Below, one piece after another: positions 1-5,594 of a DNA stretch of 7,997 nt. This DNA comes from Paracoccaceae bacterium (GTDB taxonomy: Bacteria > Pseudomonadota > Alphaproteobacteria > Rhodobacterales > Rhodobacteraceae): positions 1 to 7,997 of the forward strand of contig JAGRMK010000238.1 of NCBI GenBank assembly GCA_020441345.1, in the 5' to 3' direction. Positions within the stretch are counted from its first letter, which is position 1, and every line of letters starts with the position of its first letter. Made by a program: the position numbers and the translations under genes. The notes below the pieces were generated by a model, which did not search any database, was not told the origin of the DNA, and was given only the letters and a program-made list of their open reading frames with translations.

Positions 1-608
1 AAAAGGACGCGCGCTGCCTGCCCGCCCTGGCCGAGATCGCCGCCGCCTATCCGGGCCGGTTGCAGGTGATCGAGGGCGACGCCCTGCAGGTCGATCCGCT
101 GGCGCATCTGGCGCCACCGATCAAGATCGTCGCCAACCTGCCCTATAACGTCGGCACCGAATTGCTGGTGCGCTGGCTGACCCCGGCGGAATGGCCGCCG
201 TTCTGGTCCACGCTGACGCTGATGTTTCAAAAAGAGGTCGCCGAGCGGATCTGCGCCAAACCGGGCAGCAAGGCTTACGGGCGGCTGGCAATCCTGGCGC
301 AATGGCGTTGCGAGGCGCGCATCGTGCTGACCCTCCCGCCCGAGGCCTTTACCCCACCACCCAAGATCGAGTCGGCGGTGGTGCATCTGACCGCCCTGCC
401 CGAACCCCGCTTTCCGGCGCGCGCCAAGACCCTTGAACGGGTGGTCGCGGCGGCATTCAACCAGCGGCGCAAGATGCTGCGTGCCAGCCTGCGCGGGCTC
501 GATCCGCAGATCGAAACGCGCCTCGACCGGCTGGGCATTCGCCCCACCGCCCGCGCCGAGGAGATCTCGCTGGAAGAGTTCTGCACCCTGGCGCGCGATT
601 TCGACTGA
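1..608 (+). CDS. rsmA: 16S rRNA (adenine1518-N6/adenine1519-N6)-dimethyltransferase RsmA, 5'-truncated
   Basis: The reading frame is open from the left edge (first full codon at base 3) to TGA at 606-608, so the start and the SAM-binding glycine loop lie outside the window. About 201 residues remain of a protein that is usually 270-280 aa. Visible family marks are the acidic segment E-G-D-A (about 72-83), the catalytic motif IV NLPYN (135-149), the FTPPPKIESAVV motif (about 346-381) and the C-terminal helix motif FNQRRKMLR (about 457-483). RsmA uses S-adenosylmethionine to dimethylate two adjacent adenines in helix 45 of 16S rRNA during late 30S assembly; this is known for the family. In many proteobacteria it lies downstream of surA/pdxA; that cannot be seen here. 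A methionine-type codon at base 60 is internal, because the homologous sequence continues upstream of it in frame. Confidence 0.95.
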   Translation, partial: KDARCLPALAEIAAAYPGRLQVIEGDALQVDPLAHLAPPIKIVANLPYNVGTELLVRWLTPAEWPPFWSTLTLMFQKEVAERICAKPGSKAYGRLAILAQWRCEARIVLTLPPEAFTPPPKIESAVVHLTALPEPRFPARAKTLERVVAAAFNQRRKMLRASLRGLDPQIETRLDRLGIRPTARAEEISLEEFCTLARDFD

Positions 609-830
609 ACGGTCCGCCGCACGCCCGCGACCGGCCAGTTTGCCCGAATCGCGCCCCATTCCGCCACATCCGCGCCGCAATTCAGCCATGCCGCGTTGAT
701 ACCCAGAGACTTGGAAGCCCCCGACTCGTGTCAGGGCGCAAGTTTTCTGATGGGTGTGATGCGCGTGTTCAACAACAACCCCGACAACCGAACCCCCGGT
801 CCCGTGGCGGCGTTTCGCACGGGCGGCGGG

Positions 831-2039
831 ATGACCCGTTTCCTGCGTCGCGACGAGGGGTCGATGGCGGTGTTCAGTGTCTTCGTGTTCTTTGCGATGC
901 TGCTCGTCGGAGGCCTGGCGGTGGACATGATGCGCCACGAGAACGAACGCATCCGCATGCAGAACACCGCCGACCGCGCGGTTCTGGCGGCGACAATGCT
1001 GCGCGAAAACGTGTCCAACGCCACGCCCCAGCAGATCGTGAACGCCTATTTCGCCGCCGAGGGGCTGGATGCACAGCTTGCCGGGCGGGTGAGCGTCGTG
1101 ACCGACGATGACAATGGCCGCACCGTGACGGTCGCGCCGGCGGCCACGGTGCCGACCCTGTTCATGAACATGCTGGGGATCGACGATTTCGCCATCGTGA
1201 CCCCGGCGCAAGCGACCGAGGCAATGGGCGGCGGCGCACAGATCGAACTGGTCATGGTGCTGGATGTATCCGGCTCGATGGGCGGATCGAACAAGATCGG
1301 CGCCATGCGCACCGCCGCTTCGGATCTGGCCACCAGCCTGTTGACCGACAACGAGGATGGCAGCGTGGCGATCACCATCGTTCCCTATGACGAATGGGTC
1401 TTGCCACCCGCTGGATTCCTCAACAGCTTTACCAACGTCACCGGCAGCGGGGCCTGCAACGACTGGTCGGTGTGGAACGTGGTCACCGGTAGTCTCGACC
1501 AGGCAACCCTGCGCCGCAGCTGCAACACCGATGCCTGGGCGCAGGTCCGGCCCTACGAAAACCTGGTCGCCGATGCGACCGGGGCGATCAACGGGCTGGT
1601 TTCGCGGGGGACGACCTCGATCGACCTGGGCGTGCGCAACGGGGCCTTGTTCTTTGACCCGTCAATTCGTCCGGCAATCACCACGCTGATCGCCAATGGC
1701 ACGGTTTCCCCGATCTTCGCCGGCCGCCCCTATAGCTGGAACGAGCCCGGCGTGGTCCGCGCGCTCATCCTGCTGACCGACGGCGAAAACTGCTGCGGCG
1801 CACGGTATTCGACGGCGCAGCAAGACCTTAACACCCTGTCGGTGTGTTCGGAACTCAAGGATCGCGGCGTGCTGATCTATTCCATCGCGTTCCAGGCGCC
1901 GTCCAGTGGCGCCGCGCTGATGCAGGGCTGCGCCTCGTCGCCGAGCCACTATTTCAACGCCGACACCAGCCAGGTTCAGGCCGCCTTCCAGGCCATCGGC
2001 AACAACATCCAGACCCAAGCCCTGAGGTTGACGTTCTGA
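831..2039 (+). CDS. TadG-like pilus assembly protein with N-terminal membrane anchor and von Willebrand A domain
   Basis: With the ATG at 831 the protein is 402 aa. A basic, acidic, then glycine stretch (RFLRRDEGS) precedes one hydrophobic helix (about residues 13-31), followed by the VDxxRHExxRxRMQNTxDRAVLAA segment typical of TadG/TadE-like proteins of Rhodobacterales. A VWA domain follows. Its metal-ion site motif DxSGS is at residues 145-149 (1263-1277), with a candidate metal-site Thr near 262 (TTSID) and the LLTDGEN motif at 314-320. Six cysteines (209, 231, 321, 322, 339, 367) lie in the exported part and could form disulfides. TadG proteins are accessory surface or periplasmic parts of Tad/Flp pili; the exact role here is inference. 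The start is uncertain: in-frame ATGs at 750 and 759 would add 27 or 24 residues that do not resemble the family, and no strong Shine-Dalgarno decides. The stop overlaps the next ATG by one base. Confidence 0.88.
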   Translation: MTRFLRRDEGSMAVFSVFVFFAMLLVGGLAVDMMRHENERIRMQNTADRAVLAATMLRENVSNATPQQIVNAYFAAEGLDAQLAGRVSVVTDDDNGRTVTVAPAATVPTLFMNMLGIDDFAIVTPAQATEAMGGGAQIELVMVLDVSGSMGGSNKIGAMRTAASDLATSLLTDNEDGSVAITIVPYDEWVLPPAGFLNSFTNVTGSGACNDWSVWNVVTGSLDQATLRRSCNTDAWAQVRPYENLVADATGAINGLVSRGTTSIDLGVRNGALFFDPSIRPAITTLIANGTVSPIFAGRPYSWNEPGVVRALILLTDGENCCGARYSTAQQDLNTLSVCSELKDRGVLIYSIAFQAPSSGAALMQGCASSPSHYFNADTSQVQAAFQAIGNNIQTQALRLTF

Positions 2040-2572
2040 TGCGTATCGGTGCCCTCCTTTCCCGGTTCTGGCGGCGCGACCACGGGTCGGCCACGGTTGA
2101 ATTCGTGATCACCGTGCCCTTGGTTCTGGCGTTCCTGTTTTCGGCGGTCGACTTCGGCGCGGTGATGCTGCGCCAGGTGTTTCTGGATCGGTCGGTCGAT
2201 ATCGCCGTGCGGCAGGTTCGGCTGGGCAATGTCGCGGCTTCGGGCTTTGCCGCTTTCCGGCAGGCCATCTGCGACGGCACGATATTGATCCCCAATTGCA
2301 CGCAAAGCATCGCGATCGAGATGCGCCCGGTGGATACCGTGTCCTGGAGCGGGCTGGATTCTCCGGCGCAATGCGTCAACCGCGCGGAATCCATCGAGCC
2401 GGTCCTTCAATTCAATCCCGGCAGCGGTGGTCAGGAACTGATGCTGATCCGTGTCTGCGTGGTCGCCGACCCGTTTATCGAACTCACCGGCCTGGTGATG
2501 GGCATGACGTTGGATGCGTCGGGCGGTTATCACATCGTGTCACACGCCGCCTTTGCCAACGAACCGCTATGA
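2039..2572 (+). CDS. TadE-like pseudopilin
   Basis: The protein is 177 aa and its ATG (2039-2041) shares one base with the TGA of the TadG-like gene, so the two are probably translationally coupled. The N-terminus is a short basic leader, then G16|SATVEF with Glu at +5 of the predicted cut, then a hydrophobic helix (about residues 22-37). This is the TadE/TadF pseudopilin pattern, processed in characterised systems by the TadV/CpaA prepilin peptidase. The exported part has four cysteines (78, 87, 112, 140), enough for two disulfides. TadE-like proteins are minor pilins needed for Flp pilus biogenesis or tip function; that is family knowledge. The frame is open further upstream, to about 1844, but that part lies inside the TadG-like gene and is not coding. 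The last four bases overlap a possible ATG (2569) of the next gene. Confidence 0.88.
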   Translation: MRIGALLSRFWRRDHGSATVEFVITVPLVLAFLFSAVDFGAVMLRQVFLDRSVDIAVRQVRLGNVAASGFAAFRQAICDGTILIPNCTQSIAIEMRPVDTVSWSGLDSPAQCVNRAESIEPVLQFNPGSGGQELMLIRVCVVADPFIELTGLVMGMTLDASGGYHIVSHAAFANEPL

Positions 2573-2591
2573 GCCCCCTGTATTCAGTGAT

Positions 2592-2595
2592 GAGG
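2592..2595 (+). promoter_or_regulatory. Ribosome binding site deciding the start of the pseudopilin fusion gene
   Basis: GAGG lies 6 bases before the ATG at 2602. The competing starts at 2569 (ATGA overlap with the TadE-like stop) and 2590 have no comparable purine stretch. This favours 2602, although coupling from 2569 cannot be excluded. Confidence 0.5.
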
Positions 2596-2601
2596 TCCGT
2601 C

Positions 2602-4419
2602 ATGACCCGTTCCACACCCCGCAAACCGCATCGGCTGACCCGGTTTTCCCGCGACGCGCGCGGCTCTGTTTCAGTCGAGTTGATCATCGTGTTGCCGATG
2701 CTTCTGTGGGCCCTCGCGGCCACGGTGGTGTTCTACGACGGGTTCCGGACGCGCTATCACGCGCAAATGGCGGCGCAGACGGTCAGCGACATCATGTCCC
2801 GCGAAACCGATCTGTTCACCGCAACCTATGTCGAAGGCATGAACGATGTATTCGATTTCCTCGTCGGCGGGCGGATTCCGACGCGCATTCGCGTCTCGTC
2901 GGTGATCTGGGACAGCACCAACCAGCGAAACCGCCTGCAATGGTCCTATGGCACGCGGCAGTTGTCCGGCTTGCCCAGCGACACCTTCGAACTGATGCAG
3001 AACAACGATTACGAGACCCTGCTCGCCCGGTTCGGCGAGGATACCAGCTACAGCTTTGCCTCGGCCGCGGCGCAAATGCCGGTCGAGGATCTGGCCAGCA
3101 GGATCCCCCCGGTGTTGCCCGGTGAGGCGCTGCTGATGGTCGAGGCCTTTGCGCTCTGGACCCCGTTCACCAATGTCGGCCTTGGCAATGTGCGGTTTAC
3201 CCCCGTGGTTGTGGTGCGCCCGCGCTTTGCGCCCTGGATCAATTTCGACGGCATCGACCCGATCTATCCCGAGGCCGATTATGAAATCGCCTGGACCGGC
3301 GGCAGCGGCAACACCGATCTGCCCGATCCCAACGACCCCGACGACCCCGACGATCCGGGGGCCACGGTCAGCAGCTTCGATTTCAACAGCGGCGTCACAA
3401 CCGGCTGGTCACGATCGACGATCACCGCGGGTTCGGTCGCGGGTGGCGGATTCCTGGGGCCGTTCGGCCGCGAGACCTACGACACTCCGGTGACACTGGC
3501 CGTCAATCTGGGCCGGTCTCCCGAAACCGCGACCATCGAATTCGACCTGCTGATCCTCGATTCCTGGGACGAATACAGCACGACCTGGGCCTTGCCGCGC
3601 GGCGATACGTTCTCGATCATGATCAACGGCACGCCGATCACGCTGGATGCCTTCGTCGGCTGGTCGGGCGGCTGGTTTGACAACACCCGGACGGCCACCG
3701 GCTATCTCGATGGCATGCAATACGAAATGCGTTTCACGCGCACCCGCTCTGGCAGCAATTTCTACGGCGCCAATTACGACGATTCCCTGTGGCATGGAAC
3801 GCTGGTTCTGACCAACCCGCCGGCGTTGTTCGACCTTGGGTTCAGCGCCGGGATCGATGGCGACCTGAGAGACGAATCCTTTGGCATCGACAACCTGCGC
3901 TACTCGGCCAGCGGCACAAACACGGGGCGCACCTATTTCACTCCCGATGCCCGCAACCGCAACGGCACCGACCCGTTCACCCGCTTCCGCCGCTATTCGG
4001 GATGCCCCGAGTTGCAGATCTCGGCCCCCTGGTTGACCCTGACCAACGGCAATCTGAGCAGCGCGGTCAGCTTTCAGCGCCAGGTGGGCGGCCCTACGAG
4101 CCTGCGCAATTGCAATATGGTTGACGGCTGGGGCAATATCGGTGCCGAGCCCGCCTTGATCCTGAACTACGACAACCAGGGGCAGACGGGAACGGGGCGC
4201 CGGTTGCAGATCCGCATGGATGACGGCAACAACGGCCGCACCTGCGACTCGACCATCGTGATGCGCGATCCCAACGGCCAGTGGTGGTTCAACGACGACA
4301 TCAGCGGCTGGAACGCGGGTCTGCAGATGGGCAATGCCGGGTCGGGAACCTATGCGATCTGGCTGGGCACCTACAGCGGATCGGAATGCAATGCGCGGAT
4401 CAGCTTCAGCCGCTACTGA
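2602..4419 (+). CDS. TadE/TadF-like pseudopilin fused to a long beta-sandwich, adhesin-like C-terminal region
   Basis: The protein is 605 aa, far longer than the roughly 150-220 aa of ordinary TadE/TadF proteins. Residues 1-45 form a pseudopilin N-terminus: a basic leader, G21|SVSVEL with Glu26 at +5, and a hydrophobic helix (27-45). Residues 46-235 look like the usual exported part of Rhodobacterales TadE/F homologs (WTPFTNVG, VVVVRPRFAPW). An Asp/Pro linker (about 239-252) follows. Residues 254-435 resemble a secreted beta-sandwich found in diverse bacterial surface proteins (FLGPFG, FDLxxxDSWD, FSIMINGT, FGIDNLRYS). Residues about 450-605 end in a segment like the pre-peptidase C-terminal type (DPNGQWWFNDD at 556-566, then YAIWLGTYSG). 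The only four cysteines (468, 504, 548, 596) are in this last region. I infer a surface-exposed or tip minor pilin with binding function; no ligand can be deduced. Starts at 2569 or 2590 would add 11 or 4 residues. Domain assignments are from memory of sequence style, not a search. Confidence 0.85.
   Translation: MTRSTPRKPHRLTRFSRDARGSVSVELIIVLPMLLWALAATVVFYDGFRTRYHAQMAAQTVSDIMSRETDLFTATYVEGMNDVFDFLVGGRIPTRIRVSSVIWDSTNQRNRLQWSYGTRQLSGLPSDTFELMQNNDYETLLARFGEDTSYSFASAAAQMPVEDLASRIPPVLPGEALLMVEAFALWTPFTNVGLGNVRFTPVVVVRPRFAPWINFDGIDPIYPEADYEIAWTGGSGNTDLPDPNDPDDPDDPGATVSSFDFNSGVTTGWSRSTITAGSVAGGGFLGPFGRETYDTPVTLAVNLGRSPETATIEFDLLILDSWDEYSTTWALPRGDTFSIMINGTPITLDAFVGWSGGWFDNTRTATGYLDGMQYEMRFTRTRSGSNFYGANYDDSLWHGTLVLTNPPALFDLGFSAGIDGDLRDESFGIDNLRYSASGTNTGRTYFTPDARNRNGTDPFTRFRRYSGCPELQISAPWLTLTNGNLSSAVSFQRQVGGPTSLRNCNMVDGWGNIGAEPALILNYDNQGQTGTGRRLQIRMDDGNNGRTCDSTIVMRDPNGQWWFNDDISGWNAGLQMGNAGSGTYAIWLGTYSGSECNARISFSRY
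3316..3357 (+). repeat. Asp-Pro linker repeat inside the pseudopilin fusion
   Basis: In frame this encodes D-L-P-D-P followed by three (N/D)-D-P triplets, written as near-identical 9-base units at 3331-3357. It sits exactly at the junction between the pilin-like part and the beta-sandwich part. Such Asp/Pro strings are typical stiff, acidic, often calcium-associated linkers between domains of secreted proteins. The 9-base periodicity could vary in copy number by slippage; that is inference. Confidence 0.7.
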
Positions 4420-4439
4420 CCGGTCTTGCGCGATGTGCG

Positions 4440-4472
4440 AAAAATGGCGGGCGCCCCTTACCGGGCGCCCGC
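4440..4472 (-). terminator. Intrinsic terminator of the TetR-family gene
   Basis: A perfect 10-bp inverted repeat (arms 4447-4456 and 4463-4472, GCGGGCGCCC and its complement) encloses a 6-base loop. On the minus strand it is followed, after CA, by five T residues (4444-4440). The loop holds the TAA stop of the TetR-family gene and the first arm encodes its last residues, so the terminator is embedded in the end of the coding region. On the plus strand there is no T-tract after the hairpin, so it should act mainly on minus-strand transcription. It lies in the convergent space with the pilus module. Confidence 0.75.
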
Positions 4473-5051
4473 GGCCTTGAGCACCATGTCCACGTAGATA
4501 TCCTCGACCCGGTCGCGGCTCAGCCGCCCGCCCTCGCGGAACCAGGTGTTGACACCTGTCAACATCGCGATCAGCGCCATCGTCGCCAGCTTGGTATCGG
4601 GCACGTTCAGCGTGCCCTCCTGCTGGCCGGTACGCAAGATCGTTTCCAGCTCGGATTCGTAGCGTTTGCGCAGGGCCTCGATTGCGGCGAAATTGTCCGG
4701 CGTCAGATTGCGCAGCTCCATATACGAGATGAACACCGCATCGGCGCGCGCGGCATGGAACCGGATGTGAAACCGGGCGAAGTGCTCAAGCCGCGCGCTG
4801 GCGTTTTCCGTTGGGGCCGGGGTTTGCGTCCATGCGTCCAGCAGCGCGTCCATATGCCCTTTCATCAAGTCGAACAGCAGGCTCTGCTTGTCGGCGGTAT
4901 AGAGATAGAGCGCACCGGCCTGCACGCCGACTTCGGCGGCGATCTGGCGCATCGACACGGCGGCATAGCCGTCGCGCGCGAACAGGCGCAACGCCACCTC
5001 GCGCAGACGCGGGCCTGTGATTTCAGCGCGGGAACCGGGTTTTCGGGCCAT
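4458..5051 (-). CDS. TetR/AcrR-family transcriptional regulator
   Basis: The protein is 197 aa. The N-terminal DNA-binding domain is clear: helix 1 around REVALRLFARDGY (about 17-29), the helix-turn-helix MRQIAAEVGVQAGALYLYTADKQ (about 34-56), and LLFDLM opening the ligand/dimer domain. This layout is diagnostic for TetR repressors. The C-terminal region (about 70-197) is alpha-helical, with a later hydrophobic segment (LATMALIAMLTGVNTWF) usual in dimerisation helices; the effector cannot be predicted. The ATG at 5051 gives the MARKPGSRAEIT start I associate with a Rhodobacterales subgroup. No Shine-Dalgarno at proper distance precedes it, in keeping with the leaderless promoter proposed just upstream. 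The only divergent neighbour is a small lipoprotein gene. Autoregulation is likely from the operator at 5065-5078; other targets are unknown. Confidence 0.92.
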   Translation of the reverse strand: MARKPGSRAEITGPRLREVALRLFARDGYAAVSMRQIAAEVGVQAGALYLYTADKQSLLFDLMKGHMDALLDAWTQTPAPTENASARLEHFARFHIRFHAARADAVFISYMELRNLTPDNFAAIEALRKRYESELETILRTGQQEGTLNVPDTKLATMALIAMLTGVNTWFREGGRLSRDRVEDIYVDMVLKAAGAR

Positions 5052-5056
5052 ACCCC

Positions 5057-5084
5057 ATTGTCGCTGAACGCGCGTTCAATTCAA
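5057..5084 (-). promoter_or_regulatory. Candidate sigma-70-type promoter of the TetR-family gene
   Basis: Reading the minus strand, TTGAAT (5084-5079) and GACAAT (5062-5057) are separated by 16 bases. Each matches four of six consensus positions. The -10 ends five bases before the A of the ATG, so initiation 6-7 bases downstream would fall at or next to the start codon and give a leaderless message. This is pattern matching by eye. Confidence 0.45.
5065..5078. promoter_or_regulatory. Perfect 14-bp palindrome, candidate TetR-family operator
   Basis: TGAACGCGCGTTCA is its own reverse complement. It lies 13 bases upstream of the TetR-family start codon and fills nearly all of the 16-base spacer between the proposed -35 and -10 boxes. 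A dyad of about 14-20 bp in that place is the classic site where TetR-family dimers block their own promoter. Which protein binds it is inference; the symmetry and position are seen directly. Confidence 0.65.
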
Positions 5085-5143
5085 GCCCGAAACCGCGCCT
5101 GCTCAGCGCCACGGCTTGGACATGCGCAATCAGCCTTCACAGC

Positions 5144-5169
5144 CGCGCACAGGCGCGTTACTGTGCGCG
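5144..5169. repeat. 9-bp inverted repeat upstream of the small lipoprotein gene
   Basis: CGCGCACAG (5144-5152) and CTGTGCGCG (5161-5169) are exact reverse complements separated by 8 bases. The element ends 27 bases before the lipoprotein ATG. It could be a leader hairpin, a second regulator site, or chance in GC-rich DNA; no T-run follows, so it is not an obvious terminator. Confidence 0.4.
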
Positions 5170-5196
5170 CATTCTGTTCGGTAAGGCCCCGCCCCG

Positions 5197-5493
5197 ATGA
5201 TCGTCCGCCGTCACCTTTCTTTCAGTCTGGCCGCCGCCGCGCTGTTCGCGTTGTCTGCCTGTGGCGGTGCGGTCGCCACCGACGCGCCCGCGCTGTTGAC
5301 GCTGGACGAGATCGCGGCCCGGTCCGATGCCGCCTCTGACACCACGCGCGGGTTGCAGGTGCAGCGCGCGCTGGAATATCGTGGCGCCCGGTTGCGGGCG
5401 CGCGCCGCCCAGATCCGTCGCGCCGGCATCGCCGATCCAGAGCGCAGGACGCTGCTGCGCCGCGCCGATGCGCTGAAATCCCGGCAGGACTGA
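5197..5493 (+). CDS. Small predicted lipoprotein of unknown function
   Basis: The protein is 98 aa. It begins with a basic n-region (MIVRRH), a hydrophobic stretch (about residues 7-19) and a lipobox LSAC with Cys22, followed by Gly-Gly. It should therefore be exported, lipidated and cleaved before Cys22; Gly at +2 argues for sorting to the outer membrane rather than retention. The mature part of about 77 residues is helical in character and Arg/Ala-rich (ARSDAAS, YRGARLRARAAQIRRAG), without a domain I recognise. A weak AAGG (5183-5186) lies 10 bases upstream of the ATG. It is divergent from the TetR-family gene across 145 bases, and 101 bases upstream of hom in the same direction. Third-position GC bias and the clean signal peptide make it a credible gene. 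A role in the cell envelope is only inferred from lipidation. Confidence 0.75.
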   Translation: MIVRRHLSFSLAAAALFALSACGGAVATDAPALLTLDEIAARSDAASDTTRGLQVQRALEYRGARLRARAAQIRRAGIADPERRTLLRRADALKSRQD

Positions 5494-5583
5494 GGCATCG
5501 CGCGAATCCGCGCATTGCACCTGTTCCCGTGAACCGCTAATCGTCGCTCGACGCCGCCCGCTGCATAGGGTGGCCCCTGCTGC

Positions 5584-5587
5584 GGAG
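5584..5587 (+). promoter_or_regulatory. Ribosome binding site of hom
   Basis: GGAG is 7 bases before the ATG at 5595, a standard Shine-Dalgarno position that supports this start. Confidence 0.65.
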
Positions 5588-5594
5588 TTCGGTC

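Noticed and set aside
609..830. Search for a promoter, RNA gene or small gene between rsmA and the TadG-like gene
   Set aside because: I found no convincing -35/-10 pair, strong hairpin or coding small frame; a promoter must presumably exist here but cannot be supported by eye.
1844..2038. N-terminal extension of the TadE-like protein
   Set aside because: This part is the out-of-frame end of the TadG-like gene; the ATG at 2039 gives a normal prepilin leader.
1976..2533. Minus-strand frame opposite the TadE-like gene
   Set aside because: Typical antisense shadow; the plus frame has a clear pseudopilin N-terminus and coupled start.
4281..5339. Plus-strand frame running through the end of the pseudopilin fusion and opposite the TetR-family gene
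   Set aside because: It crosses a convergent gene boundary, the terminator and a divergent promoter region, and its translation has the Gln/Arg/His-rich look of a non-coding frame.
5500..5513. Short hairpin after the lipoprotein stop codon
   Set aside because: Only 5 bp per arm and no T-run, so it is not convincing as a terminator in DNA this GC-rich.
5515..5543. Possible sigma-70 promoter for hom (TTGCAC, 17 bases, TAATCG)
   Set aside because: The -10 matches only two of six positions; too weak to list as a feature.
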